Shown here piece by piece: positions 1 through 8,552 of a stretch of DNA of 55,127 bases. Numbering within the stretch: the stretch's first letter is position 1; each line of letters starts with the position of its first letter. The stretch is from an uncultured Butyricicoccus sp. GTDB taxonomy: Bacteria; Bacillota; Clostridia; Oscillospirales; Butyricicoccaceae. The translations under genes were made by a program, and so were the position numbers. The notes beneath the pieces were generated by a model. That model saw nothing but the letters and a program-made list of their open reading frames with translations. It was not told the DNA's origin and did not search any database. The DNA is taken from contig NZ_CALWJM010000014.1 in the NCBI RefSeq assembly GCF_944381005.1, positions 1-55,127 of the forward strand. The letters are read 5' to 3'.

Positions 1-24
1 TTGTTTTCGAGGAGGTGAGCCGAA

Positions 25-234
25 TTGGACGAATGGAAAAGCCTGAACACGCTGATTTGTGAGTACATCGAAGCGCAGAAGCGTCTGGAACAAGCCATTG
101 CACGCAACCGTGCGCAGATGCTGACCGAACCCAACCGGCGAAGGCGGCTGCGGCTCGACCGCGAACACCAGATTTTGTTGACCATGCGTGCCGACCTTGC
201 GTATGAGATTGGGCTTATGAGATTGGGCTTATGA
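25..234 (+). CDS. Small hypothetical phage protein
   Basis: Predicted 69-aa charged, helical protein with a TTG start at 25, preceded by a strong GGAGGTGAG ribosome site at 11-19. I do not recognise a family. It sits directly upstream of the HNH endonuclease, a place often taken by small DNA-packaging or regulatory proteins. Its last codons lie in a 14-bp tandem duplication (202-229) that sets the present stop codon. Without one repeat unit the frame would read on for a few more codons. It may therefore be a slightly altered version of an ancestral protein. Confidence 0.6.
   Translation: MDEWKSLNTLICEYIEAQKRLEQAIARNRAQMLTEPNRRRRLRLDREHQILLTMRADLAYEIGLMRLGL
202..229 (+). repeat. 14-bp tandem duplication at the end of the first ORF
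   Basis: The unit tatgagattgggct occurs twice in direct succession (202-215 and 216-229), followed by a third partial tatgag. Because 14 is not a multiple of 3, the copy number decides the C-terminus of the upstream small protein and the distance to the HNH gene. Confidence 0.85.
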
Positions 235-246
235 GGGGGTATGTTG

Positions 247-612
247 ATGGCGAGTAAGCCGCTCAGACCGTGCCGCAAACCGGGGTGTGCGAACTTGACG
301 CGCGAGGGCTATTGCGCGGCACACAAAGGACTTGCGAGGGCGCGCCGCGTGAGTGCAGCCTGGCATGACTGGTACAGGCTGCCCGTTTGGCGGCAGGAGC
401 TACGGCCACAGCAGCTTTTGCGTGAGCCATTTTGCCGGATGTGTGCGGCACAGGGCAAGCGCGTGCGGGCGACCGAGGTAGACCACATAGAGCCGCACCG
501 CGGGCGGTGGTCACGGTTTGCCGACCCCGGCAACCTACAAAGCCTGTGTCATACCTGCCACAGTGCCAAAACCATGCGCGAGCTGAACGCATCCATGCAG
601 GAAAGGGGTTGA
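247..612 (+). CDS. Phage HNH endonuclease
   Basis: A 121-aa HNH-family nuclease. The N-terminus has a Cys/His cluster (CRKPGC...YCAAH), then a CRMC pair, the core VDHIEPHRG with the catalytic His, and a C-terminal NLQSLCHTCHSAKT zinc/HNH segment. Family knowledge: HNH proteins beside terminase assist cohesive-end DNA cleavage during packaging in many cos phages. The ATG at 247 is preferred because it lies 7 nt from GAGGGGG. An ATG at 241 would add two residues but sits almost on the ribosome site. The next gene but one is the terminase small subunit, which fits the packaging role. Confidence 0.9.
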   Translation: MASKPLRPCRKPGCANLTREGYCAAHKGLARARRVSAAWHDWYRLPVWRQELRPQQLLREPFCRMCAAQGKRVRATEVDHIEPHRGRWSRFADPGNLQSLCHTCHSAKTMRELNASMQERG

Positions 613-786
613 CGTAGCTACGTCACGCGCTGCGCGTGCGTGCGCGGGTGTGACCTGCGCCCAGGCGCGCGGCTTACAGTCCCCCCCACCCAGAAAAAGT
701 TTGAAAAGTGGGGGCGGTCAGAACCGCGTGGCCTTCTTCTCCCCAGAAATATCCCGTATCAAGCAAATCCAAGGAGGTGAAAACAG
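613..786 (+). other. Intergenic region between HNH and terminase, candidate cos region
   Basis: 174 bp without a credible gene. It starts with a near palindrome (acgtagctacgt), continues GC-rich, and contains a run of seven C followed by ACCC near 680-692. In phages with an HNH gene next to terS/terL the cohesive-end site usually lies here, so this is the best place for cos. The actual nick positions cannot be read from sequence alone. The end of the region carries the AAGGAGGTG ribosome site of the small terminase. Confidence 0.35.
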
Positions 787-1281
787 ATGCCGACACCGGT
801 GAGCCGCACCGAGAACATGACGCGGCACATGACAAACGAGGAGCGTGCCGCGCGTCTTGCAGCCGAACAGAGCATCCAGCGGCAAGAAGTCACGTTGACC
901 TGTCCACCGTTCGTATCGGACGCAGCCGCCAAGAAGTTCTGGGCGCAGACCATTGCGCGCATGGAGGGCATTGAACTGCTGGACGATTTGGACAGTGAGG
1001 TATTGGGGCTGTACTGCGTGCAGCTTTCACGGCGCAATGAGTTGGAGCGGCTGCGCAAGAGCGCGGTGCGCGCCTACCGCAAAGCGGAAAAAGAAGGGGA
1101 TGCACATGCGCCGGAATATCTTGACCAAGCCGACCATTTGGCGGGCAAGGTTGCGGCATTGGAGCGCCAGATTTTGCAGTATGCGGACAAACTGGGGTTG
1201 ACACCAGCTGGACGGCTGCGCATGGCGCGCCGTCGGGCAGAAAATCAAGCCATTGACCCGGACGAGGATTTGTTCGGATGA
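787..1281 (+). CDS. terS: Terminase small subunit, P27 family
   Basis: A 164-aa protein with ATG start behind a perfect AAGGAGGTG. It has the composition and size of P27-type small terminases: a charged N-terminus, a helical middle with the KFWAQTIARMEG segment, and a C-terminal DKLGLTPAGRLRMA motif typical of the family. In the phage it would recognise the packaging site and recruit the large subunit. It sits after HNH and before the large subunit, as expected. The assignment rests on motif memory plus position. Confidence 0.88.
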   Translation: MPTPVSRTENMTRHMTNEERAARLAAEQSIQRQEVTLTCPPFVSDAAAKKFWAQTIARMEGIELLDDLDSEVLGLYCVQLSRRNELERLRKSAVRAYRKAEKEGDAHAPEYLDQADHLAGKVAALERQILQYADKLGLTPAGRLRMARRRAENQAIDPDEDLFG

Positions 1282-1294
1282 GGTCGGGGCAACG

Positions 1295-1311
1295 GTGTCC
1301 AAATTGGACAC
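1295..1311. repeat. Prophage palindrome copy 1 (GTGTCCAAATTGGACAC)
   Basis: A 17-bp inverted repeat with 7-bp arms GTGTCCA and TGGACAC around AAT. It lies between the small terminase and the next small gene, immediately before AAGGAGG. Identical 17-mers occur at 7515, 15743 and 20625. Confidence 0.9.
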
Positions 1312-1323
1312 AAGGAGGAAAAC

Positions 1324-1506
1324 ATGGAACAGAAAACACATTTCGTCGTAGAGACTTTGCCCGAAAGCTGTCGGGTGTGCGATATGCCTGACCCTTACGG
1401 TCTGCGCTGTACATTGACCGGTCAGCCTGCGAGCGGCGATACAAGACCGTCCCATTGTCCGCTTGAATGTCTGTGCCAGCTCATCCATGGGAGGGATGCC
1501 CCGTGA
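1324..1506 (+). CDS. Small cysteine-containing phage protein
   Basis: A 60-aa ORF with a clear AAGGAGGAAAAC ribosome site before its ATG. It contains five cysteines (CRVC, LRC, HCPLEC, LC), a spacing that suggests a small metal-binding protein, though I cannot name a family. Its stop overlaps the GTG start of the large terminase (GTGA), so the two are probably translationally coupled. A prophage palindrome lies just upstream. Confidence 0.6.
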   Translation: MEQKTHFVVETLPESCRVCDMPDPYGLRCTLTGQPASGDTRPSHCPLECLCQLIHGRDAP

Positions 1507-3311
1507 GAAAATCGACCGGTCTGCACCATGCGTGCGCGGCTTACGCCAAGCGCGTGACGCAAGGCAATTTGCGGCAATCGTGCTGTAAATGGGAGATTCT
1601 GGCGTGCCAGCGGCATCTGGACGACCTCAAGCGGCAGGGAAGCGATGATTTTCCGTGGGTGTTCGACCAGACGCGCGCCGACCGGATTGTGCGCTGGTTC
1701 TTGCAATGCCCGCAGGTGCGCGGCCCATTGGCGGGTCAGCCCATTCAGCTTTTAGACTGGCAGATATTCGATTTGGGCGTGACTTACGGCTGGGTGCATC
1801 GGGAAACCGGTGTGCGGCGATTCAATCGCACCTATAACAAGCGCGGGCGCGGCAATGTCAAGAGCACCGAGAAGTCAGGGCAATGCCTGTACCATATGTG
1901 CGCTGACGTGCTGTATCCGCCGTATCAACCGGAATTGGCGCAATTTGAACAGGAGCCGGAAGTGGAATGTGCAGCGGTTGACCGCGAACAAGCCAAGCGC
2001 GTGTATGGCGATGCCAAGAAGATTGGAGCAAAATCTCCCGCCATTGCCAAGCGCATGGTCATCAAAAAGACGCTGGTTTACCATCGCACGCGCGGCGGAC
2101 TGATGCGCCCGCTGTCCAAGGATACCAAGAACAAGGATTCGGGTGCGCCCAGTTATTTTGTGGTCGATGAATACCACGCGCATGAAAACTCAGAGATTTA
2201 TGACTTGGGTTTTAACTCGTTCGGCAAGCGTCGCCAGCCGCTTTTGGACGTGATTACAACGGCGGGAGACGATGCCGCACACAAGCCGTGCTATAAGGAA
2301 GAAGAATACTGCAAGCGCGTGCTGCAAGACAGCGACTTACAGCGCAAGGAACAGCGGTATTTCATCATGATTCGAGAGATAGACGACGGGGACAACCCGC
2401 ATGACAAGCGCTGCTGGGTCAAGGCAAACCCGATTCTGCGCGGACATGGCTTGTACGCCGACACACTGCGCAGTCAGATTGAAAGTGAGTATGTGACCGC
2501 CTACGAATCGCAAGACCCGGAGAAGATTCGTAAATTTTTGACCCGCCGGCTGTGCCGCTGGCAGGCGGCGAGCGTCAACCGGTATTTTGACGAGCGGCTT
2601 TTGACGCTGGCGCGGGCGGCGATGGTTCCGCGGGAAGAATTTTCTAGCTTAACCGATGGCAAACCCTGTCATTGTGGCTACGATTTGGGCAAGCGGATAG
2701 ACTTGACCGGCACAGGTGCAGTGTGGGCACTGCAAGACGGGCGGTTTGCAGTCAAGATGCACGGATTTTTGCCGCAGAACCGTGCGGATTGGCACGAAAA
2801 GACCGACCGCGTACCCTATCTGACATGGGCGGAAGCGGGATATGTGACGCTGACACCGGGCGATGTGACCGACAACAGCTACGTCAACAACTGGATTTGC
2901 GAGGGCGAGCGGGTACACGGTTGGCAGGTGGAGGAAATCGACTATGACGGTCATAATGCGACCGACCTTGCCATTCAGATGCGTGAAGAACGGGGAGAGG
3001 AAAGCGTGGTTGAGATTGCGCAGACCTGCGCCGGACTCAATCAGGCAACCAAGCGGTTTCGGGAATTGCTGCTGCAAGGGCGGCTGGTGATAGAATACAG
3101 CCCGCTGGCGTTGTGGTGTATGGGCAATGCCATCGAGGTGGTCAATAACTTTGGTGACATTAAGCTGAGTAAGCGGCACAAGGATGACGCTGAGCGCATT
3201 GACCCGTTGGCGGCGACGCTCAACGCGCTGGCACGCCTGCTGGTGCGCATTGACCAGCCCAAGAAGCGCACGCTGGCAGACAAGATAGCCGACGGGGATT
3301 TCGGCATGTGA
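1503..3311 (+). CDS. terL: Terminase large subunit
   Basis: A 602-aa DNA-packaging motor, GTG start at 1503 overlapping the previous stop and preceded by GGGAGGGA. The ATPase half shows a divergent P-loop (KRGRGNVKST, about residues 105-114) and a Walker B strand ending YFVVDEYHAH. The C-terminal nuclease half shows acidic residues in YDLGKRIDLTG and YDGHNATDL. Family knowledge: it translocates DNA into the prohead and cuts at the packaging site. The Val before the P-loop Lys is unusual for a Walker A but I believe it recurs in clostridial phage terminases. A longer start at 1467 would run through the preceding gene and lacks a ribosome site. Confidence 0.92.
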   Translation: MRKSTGLHHACAAYAKRVTQGNLRQSCCKWEILACQRHLDDLKRQGSDDFPWVFDQTRADRIVRWFLQCPQVRGPLAGQPIQLLDWQIFDLGVTYGWVHRETGVRRFNRTYNKRGRGNVKSTEKSGQCLYHMCADVLYPPYQPELAQFEQEPEVECAAVDREQAKRVYGDAKKIGAKSPAIAKRMVIKKTLVYHRTRGGLMRPLSKDTKNKDSGAPSYFVVDEYHAHENSEIYDLGFNSFGKRRQPLLDVITTAGDDAAHKPCYKEEEYCKRVLQDSDLQRKEQRYFIMIREIDDGDNPHDKRCWVKANPILRGHGLYADTLRSQIESEYVTAYESQDPEKIRKFLTRRLCRWQAASVNRYFDERLLTLARAAMVPREEFSSLTDGKPCHCGYDLGKRIDLTGTGAVWALQDGRFAVKMHGFLPQNRADWHEKTDRVPYLTWAEAGYVTLTPGDVTDNSYVNNWICEGERVHGWQVEEIDYDGHNATDLAIQMREERGEESVVEIAQTCAGLNQATKRFRELLLQGRLVIEYSPLALWCMGNAIEVVNNFGDIKLSKRHKDDAERIDPLAATLNALARLLVRIDQPKKRTLADKIADGDFGM

Positions 3312-3325
3312 GGGAGGAGAAAGAA

Positions 3326-3511
3326 ATGCGCAAAGTTTTGGAAATTGGCTCGGATGTCTGTGTGCTTGCGGGTGCATGGAGTGTGCAGCACGCCGCCTTT
3401 TTGATTGCCCCGGCGCTGGGTTTTGCCGTGGTGGGGCTGCTGTTTTGGTTGGCGGCATGGCTGCTTGACCGTCCACCGGATGAAACCGGAAAGGGTGGTG
3501 GTGCAGGTTGA
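3326..3511 (+). CDS. Small single-span membrane protein of the phage head cluster
   Basis: A 61-aa ORF with ATG at 3326 behind AGGGAGGAG. It has one strongly hydrophobic stretch (about residues 24-48, AAFLIAPALGFAVV...) and a short Gly-rich tail, consistent with a single transmembrane segment. Function is not recognised. Its stop overlaps the TTG start of the portal gene. Small membrane ORFs between terL and portal are seen in other phages without a known role. Confidence 0.55.
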   Translation: MRKVLEIGSDVCVLAGAWSVQHAAFLIAPALGFAVVGLLFWLAAWLLDRPPDETGKGGGAG

Positions 3512-4749
3512 TTGTAGGAAACCTGTTCCGTCGGGTGCGGAGTGTGGGCGGCGCGGCACAAGACCCAGTGCTGACCTTATCTGACCCGACCGGCTGGGGC
3601 GTGAACGTTGTGGGCGGCATGGCATCGCCCGACAGTGCGCTAAAACTCAGCGCGGTTTTTCGTGCGGTGGATGGCATTTCAAACTCGGTTGCTAAGCTGC
3701 CGCTTTATCTGATGGACGGTACGACGCGCGAGCGGGTGACTGCTCACCCTGTTTTGCCGTTGCTGACCGTGCGCCCCAATGAACTGATGACCGCCGCGAC
3801 GTTTAAGAAGATGCTGGAAACCGAGCGATTGTTAACTGGAAACGGCTATGCTTACATTGTGCGCGACCGGGTCACGATGGAGCCTACTGAGTTCATTCCG
3901 CTGCAAAACGAACTGGTAACGCCGTGGCTGGATGCCGCAGGTACTCTGTGGTATATGGTGCGTATGCCGCGCACTGGACGGATGTATAAGCTGCCGCCCG
4001 CCGATGTGCTGCACTTCAAAGGGTTTTCGCGTGATGGGATTACTGGTATCTCGGTGCTGCGGTACGCCGCTGAGGTCATCCTGACCGGACGGCAGGCGCA
4101 GCAGTATGAGATGAATTACTATGCCAAGGGCACACAGGTGCCAGGGGTGCTGTCCACCGAAACCGACTTGTCTAAGGAAAACCGTGAGGCGATTCGGGCA
4201 GAGTGGGAGCGCATCCACAGCGGCGCGGACAATGCCTTTCGCGTAGCGGTGCTGGATTTGGGCACAAAATATCAGCCCATCGGTATCACCAACAAGGACA
4301 GCCAGTTTATTGAGTCCAAGGGCGTGACCGTCGAGGACATCAGCCGATTTTTCGCCATGCCGCTGTATAAGCTGAGTGCGGGCAAGCAGTCATATTCCTC
4401 AAATGAACAGAACGCGATTGAGTATGTCAATGACACATTGATGCCGGTCTTGACTCAGTACGAGCAGGAATACACCTATAAACTGCTGTTTGACAGCGAG
4501 CGGCGGCAAAATCTGCGCATTCGGGTCAATCAAAATGCAGAATTGCGCGGCGATTTGTCGGCGCGTGCCAACTGGTACAAGGTCATGCGTGAGATTGGTC
4601 CCTATTCGGTCAACGATGTGCGGGAGCTGGAAGACCTGCCAGACGTGGCGGGCGGCGACACGCGCAACGCTTCCCTAAACTATATCCCGCTGGAACGGTT
4701 TGACGAATTATCGGTGACACGCAACAAGGGAGGAGAGAAAACCAAGTGA
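3508..4749 (+). CDS. Portal protein, HK97 family
   Basis: A 413-aa protein with the layout of HK97-type portals: AVFRAVDGISNSVAKLPL near the N-terminus, the LTGNGYAYI segment, DVLHFKGFS..GI, and the C-terminal half with FFAMPLYKLS and YVNDTLMPVLTQYEQE. It forms the dodecameric ring through which DNA enters and exits the capsid. The TTG start at 3508 overlaps the previous stop, and the stop overlaps the protease start, indicating tight coupling. Length matches the family. Confidence 0.95.
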   Translation: MIVGNLFRRVRSVGGAAQDPVLTLSDPTGWGVNVVGGMASPDSALKLSAVFRAVDGISNSVAKLPLYLMDGTTRERVTAHPVLPLLTVRPNELMTAATFKKMLETERLLTGNGYAYIVRDRVTMEPTEFIPLQNELVTPWLDAAGTLWYMVRMPRTGRMYKLPPADVLHFKGFSRDGITGISVLRYAAEVILTGRQAQQYEMNYYAKGTQVPGVLSTETDLSKENREAIRAEWERIHSGADNAFRVAVLDLGTKYQPIGITNKDSQFIESKGVTVEDISRFFAMPLYKLSAGKQSYSSNEQNAIEYVNDTLMPVLTQYEQEYTYKLLFDSERRQNLRIRVNQNAELRGDLSARANWYKVMREIGPYSVNDVRELEDLPDVAGGDTRNASLNYIPLERFDELSVTRNKGGEKTK

Positions 4750-5474
4750 GAGTATCGGTAAATGGCATGATTGCATCCGATGAAGATGCGGGTATGATTC
4801 GGTATTTTGGATTGGACAAGGTGTTTCATATGGTGTGCCCGCAGGACATCCGAGACGCGCTGGCAAACACCCTGCCGGGTGATACGCTGACGCTGGAAAT
4901 CAATTCGGGCGGCGGCAGTCTGTATGCCGGATTTGAGATGTACAGTCTGCTGATAAGCGCCGAGGTGCCCACCCGCGCCGAAGTGCAAAGCCTTGCCGGT
5001 TCGGCGGCGTCTATTTTGCTGGCGGGCGTGCAGACTGCCTGCTGTACCCCCGTCGGACAGGTCATGATTCATCTGCCCAGCACAGTGACCGAGGGCAACG
5101 AAGTCGCGCACCGCGAGAGCTTGGGTCTGCTGCACGCCGCGACCGAAAGCATTATCAACGCCTATGCCGCCAAATGTGGAGGCAAAATCAGCCGCGCCGC
5201 GCTTAAAAACCGGATGCAGGCACAGACCTTTTTGACCGCACAGCAGGCGTTGGAGATTGGCTTGATAGATGAGATTAGCGGACAGGCACAGGCGGTCACG
5301 CCCGCACAGGTGATGAACTGCATGGGCGGGGGACTGATAAACGGGGGATTTCCCGATATGGGCAAATTACGCGAGGCTTATGCCAAGGCGCACACGCCGG
5401 AAGCACACAGACCGAGCCAAGCACACAAACGCGCCAATGCCCAGCTTGCGCTGGAGTGGGCGCGCATGATTTAA
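4746..5474 (+). CDS. Prohead maturation protease, ClpP-like
   Basis: A 242-aa ClpP-fold protease. Visible features are EINSGGGSLYAG (oxyanion region), the serine segment SLAGSAASIL (Ser about 89), MIHLPS (His about 109) and the C-terminal AQQALEIGLIDEI typical of the fold. In HK97-like phages this enzyme trims the scaffold (delta) part of the capsid protein during prohead maturation. It lies between portal and capsid as expected. GTG start at 4746 overlaps the portal stop (GTGA). Confidence 0.93.
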   Translation: MRVSVNGMIASDEDAGMIRYFGLDKVFHMVCPQDIRDALANTLPGDTLTLEINSGGGSLYAGFEMYSLLISAEVPTRAEVQSLAGSAASILLAGVQTACCTPVGQVMIHLPSTVTEGNEVAHRESLGLLHAATESIINAYAAKCGGKISRAALKNRMQAQTFLTAQQALEIGLIDEISGQAQAVTPAQVMNCMGGGLINGGFPDMGKLREAYAKAHTPEAHRPSQAHKRANAQLALEWARMI

Positions 5475-5491
5475 CGACAAGGAGAAGATTT

Positions 5492-6709
5492 ATGTCCAAC
5501 TTACATCACAAACTATATGACCTCAAACATCAGCGCGCGGGATTTTTGAAGGATGCCCAAGACGCACTGGGGCGGGATGATATGACCGCCTATCAGGCGG
5601 CGATGGATAAAGCAGCCGCGCTGGTTGACCAGATTGACGCACAGCAGACGCTTATCAATGAGATGATGCGCTATCAGGAGGGTGACATGCAGGGCGGTAT
5701 CCAGCCCCAGCAGCATGAGCAAATGCCGGGTTCGGTGACCGATATGCTGTCATCACGCGAATACGCCCGCACATTCTGTACGGCAATGAAATGCGGCTTA
5801 AACCCCAAGCAGAACCGCGGGGATGGGCGTATTTCCATGCTCATGGATGCCTTGCAGGAGACTGGCGGCAGTCCGGACGGTGCAGACGGCGGCTTTTTGG
5901 TGCCGACCGACATGCAGACCAAAATCAACGAGGTGCGCCGTCAACAGGTTGCCCTAGCTGATTTTTTCACCACCGAGGTCACGACCAGCCGCACCGGTTT
6001 CCGCGTCTATGACACCATGCCGACCAAGGGATTTACCAAGGTCTCTGAGATGGGAACGATTGACAAGGATGACCAGCCCAAGTTCCAGCGCGTGGACTTC
6101 ACGGTTGAAGACTATGCACTTATCGTGCCGCTGTCTAATGACCTGCTGGCAGACGAGACGGCCGGATTGATGACCTATTTGGCCAATTGGATGGGGCGCA
6201 AGTCGGTGTTGACCGAGAATATTAACCTGCTGGCACTGTTGGGCGCACTGTCTGCGACCGATATCGCAGCGGGTGAGGAAATCAAGGGACTCAAGACCGC
6301 ACTGAACACCGCGCTTGACCCGTCCATCTCGCAGACAGCCAGCATTTTAACCAACCAATCGGGGTATAACGTGTTGGATAACCTGACCGATAAAAACGGC
6401 CGTGGACTGCTCCAGCCCGACCCCACACAGCCCAAGCGGATGTTATTGAGCGGTCGTCCAATTATCGTCCTGTCCGACGCAATTCTGGCAAATGGTGAGG
6501 GCAAGGCACCGATTTATTTGGGTGATTTCTCACAGTTTGGCACATTGATTCGTCGTCAGAACATGGAGCTTGCCACGACCAACATCGGCGGCAACGCATG
6601 GGGTACCAACTCGACCGAGGCGCGCGCTATCATGCGTATGGACGAGATTAAAACCGATGGCGCTGCGGCAGTCAAACGTACGTTGGCATTGACTGGGGTG
6701 GGCGGATGA
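5492..6709 (+). CDS. Major capsid protein, HK97 fold
   Basis: A 405-aa protein with ATG at 5492 behind AAGGAGAAG. The first 85 or so residues are charged and helical with heptad-like spacing, matching the scaffold-like delta domain removed by the adjacent protease. The remainder has HK97 capsid features: GGSPDGADGGFLVP near the start of the mature part, SRTGFRVYDTMP, and a C-terminal segment with ARAIMRMDEIKTD. Upstream in-frame codons overlap the protease gene and have no ribosome site. Confidence 0.94.
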   Translation: MSNLHHKLYDLKHQRAGFLKDAQDALGRDDMTAYQAAMDKAAALVDQIDAQQTLINEMMRYQEGDMQGGIQPQQHEQMPGSVTDMLSSREYARTFCTAMKCGLNPKQNRGDGRISMLMDALQETGGSPDGADGGFLVPTDMQTKINEVRRQQVALADFFTTEVTTSRTGFRVYDTMPTKGFTKVSEMGTIDKDDQPKFQRVDFTVEDYALIVPLSNDLLADETAGLMTYLANWMGRKSVLTENINLLALLGALSATDIAAGEEIKGLKTALNTALDPSISQTASILTNQSGYNVLDNLTDKNGRGLLQPDPTQPKRMLLSGRPIIVLSDAILANGEGKAPIYLGDFSQFGTLIRRQNMELATTNIGGNAWGTNSTEARAIMRMDEIKTDGAAAVKRTLALTGVGG

Positions 6710-6993
6710 CCTGCAATCTGGATGCGGTGAAGGCGTACATGGTTGTGGAGGATGCGCACGACGATGCGTTTATCACAGCACTTATCCAAGCCGCTGAGGG
6801 CTATCTGGCAGGGGCAGGCATCCAGCCGCGTGACCCGCCCGACGAGCGGTATGTGCTCGCGGTTTGTGCCCTGACCTTGCACTGGTATGATAACCGGCAG
6901 GTGGTTGCCAGCGGCTTGCAGGAATTGCCGCTCGGTCTGCGTCCGCTCATCAACCAACTGAAAGCTGAGGGGGTACCGCATGACCAATCATAA
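6706..6993 (+). CDS. Head-tail connector (gp6-like adaptor)
   Basis: A 95-aa protein, ATG overlapping the capsid stop. The pattern DDAFITALIQAAEGYLAGAGI followed by RYVLAVCALTLHWYDNRQ and LPLGLRPLINQLK is characteristic of the small alpha-helical gp6/gp15-type connectors that sit under the portal. It is directly followed by the head-closure protein. Confidence 0.88.
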   Translation: MTCNLDAVKAYMVVEDAHDDAFITALIQAAEGYLAGAGIQPRDPPDERYVLAVCALTLHWYDNRQVVASGLQELPLGLRPLINQLKAEGVPHDQS

Positions 6994-7585
6994 TGCAGGT
7001 GCATTGCGCGAGCGGGTGTATCTTTTGACCTTGTGCGAGCAGCCGGACGGCTGTACATGGGAACGGGCTGCTGCTATCCACGCGGCGGTCAGCTACCCCA
7101 AAACAAGCAATCTGTTTTCGCGTGTGGGCATTGGCGTGCGGTCGGTGCGGCTCAGAATACGCCGCCGGGACGGGATGACCCTGCATGATGCGATGGAACT
7201 GGACGGGCAGCACCTGTTTTTGACCCGCATAGAAACCGAGCACGACCGCTTGTATCAAACGATTGAAGCCGCAGCGGTTACACCGGTTGTGTGTACAGTC
7301 AGCCGCAAACAGGTCACGACCGATGCGCGGCACAACCGTCCGACTCTGACACAAGCCAAAGTCTACACATTTCCGGCCTGCATGACCGAAAAGTATGTGC
7401 GGTTTGACAGCCTGACCCCGCAGGACGTGACCGAAACGACTTATGTGCTGGTCACGCCCAAGCCGGTGACGCTGCATACAGGTGAAGTCGTGACGGTCGG
7501 GACGGACGCCTTTTGTGTCCAAATTGGACACACGTTAGACCCGTACAAAAACGAATATGAAGTCGTGCGCAAGGAGGATGCGTAA
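6980..7585 (+). CDS. Head closure / head-tail joining protein
   Basis: A 201-aa protein that starts inside the connector gene behind TGAGGGGG. It begins with LRERVYLLTL, the usual opening of head-tail joining proteins, and is predicted rich in beta strands. It is about twice the usual length (100-110 aa) of that family, so the C-terminal half (about residue 110 on) is extra. The prophage palindrome at 7515-7531 lies inside the coding sequence and is translated in frame as CVQIGHT near the C-terminus. Confidence 0.75.
   Translation: MTNHNAGALRERVYLLTLCEQPDGCTWERAAAIHAAVSYPKTSNLFSRVGIGVRSVRLRIRRRDGMTLHDAMELDGQHLFLTRIETEHDRLYQTIEAAAVTPVVCTVSRKQVTTDARHNRPTLTQAKVYTFPACMTEKYVRFDSLTPQDVTETTYVLVTPKPVTLHTGEVVTVGTDAFCVQIGHTLDPYKNEYEVVRKEDA
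7515..7531. repeat. Prophage palindrome copy 2 (GTGTCCAAATTGGACAC)
   Basis: Identical 17-mer with arms extended to 8 bp by flanking T and A. It lies inside the head-joining protein gene, about 70 bp before the next start codon. Confidence 0.9.
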
Positions 7586-8091
7586 TGCAGGAAATCAGCC
7601 GGGATTTGCGGTACTTATCCGAGAGAATACAACAGATTATTTGTAATGCACCTGACCAGCAGCGGGCATTGCATGAACGGCTGGGCGCACGACTATTAGA
7701 TGAAGTGCGCCACCGCGCGCCTATCAGCACCAGGGGGCACTATTTGGGACACAACGAATATCATCAGCGCGGTACACTGCGCCGGTGGCAAACAAAATAT
7801 ATTGGAACCAGAGGCGGCTATGCAGCCGTGCGCGCGATAGAGATGCCTAATGGGGACAGTGGCGCTGGTGCGATTACCAACTACGTTGAGAACGGTCATC
7901 GTGTTGGACGTGCGGGCTATGGTGTCAGCAGCCGCACCCGCCGCCGTTGGCGGCAGTATAGTGTGATTCCGCCTTTATCTTTTGTCAATGGACGCGGATT
8001 TTATCATGCTACACACGCGACGGCTGCTCGTTTGCTCACCAAGGCTGCCGAGCAGTGGGCAGATGAGATTGCAAGGGAACTGAACGAATGA
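7585..8091 (+). CDS. HK97 gp10-like tail component
   Basis: A 168-aa basic protein with AAGGAGGATGCGTA before its ATG, which overlaps the previous TAA. Features that match gp10/minor-tail proteins at the neck are EVRHRAPISTRGHYLGHN, the NYVENGHRVGR segment (the NxVExGH signature), and the final FYHATHATAARLLTKAAEQW helix. It probably joins the head-tail interface. The position between head closure and tail terminator is standard. Confidence 0.88.
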   Translation: MQEISRDLRYLSERIQQIICNAPDQQRALHERLGARLLDEVRHRAPISTRGHYLGHNEYHQRGTLRRWQTKYIGTRGGYAAVRAIEMPNGDSGAGAITNYVENGHRVGRAGYGVSSRTRRRWRQYSVIPPLSFVNGRGFYHATHATAARLLTKAAEQWADEIARELNE

Positions 8092-8552
8092 CCACACAAA
8101 AAGACATTCTGGACGCGATAAACGACAAAACGGCACAGTGCTTTCCGGGGCGCACGACTTACCGCGACGCATGGCCCGAACAGTTTGAGCGGCCAAGCCT
8201 GTTTTTGGTTGCCGAACAGCGTGAGGATATCGGGGGCAACCGGTTTACAGTTGAGCGACGGCAGGTGTTTGGGATTCAGATAAACGACCGGGTAGACGAA
8301 CACTATGAAGCTGATACCGACCGGCTGGGTGAGGAGACCGACCGCTTGATGCAAATGCTCAGCTTGGGCGTGCTGCCAGTAGGTGACCGCGCTTTGCACA
8401 TTGACAAGCTGGAAAGTGAGCGCATCGAAACTGCGTGCATTGTCAAGGTGACCTTGCACTGGTTTGACGACCGTTTGACCGAACAAACCCAAGCACCGCC
8501 CGTTCAGACACTTGACATTGTAACAGAAGTACGAAACGGAGGAACCCAATGA
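8088..8552 (+). CDS. Tail terminator-like protein (DUF6838 type)
   Basis: A 154-aa protein starting inside the gp10-like stop (ATGA). It opens with an I/L-rich helix (DILDAINDKTAQCFPG) and continues FERPSLFLV, matching the pattern of small tail-terminator or completion proteins found before sheath genes in clostridial myoviruses. Such proteins cap the tail tube for attachment to the head. Assignment is from pattern and position. Confidence 0.75.
   Translation: MTTQKDILDAINDKTAQCFPGRTTYRDAWPEQFERPSLFLVAEQREDIGGNRFTVERRQVFGIQINDRVDEHYEADTDRLGEETDRLMQMLSLGVLPVGDRALHIDKLESERIETACIVKVTLHWFDDRLTEQTQAPPVQTLDIVTEVRNGGTQ

Noticed and set aside
2649..3677. 342-aa open frame opposite the large terminase and portal
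   Set aside because: Crosses two real genes on the other strand and has no start signal or motif.
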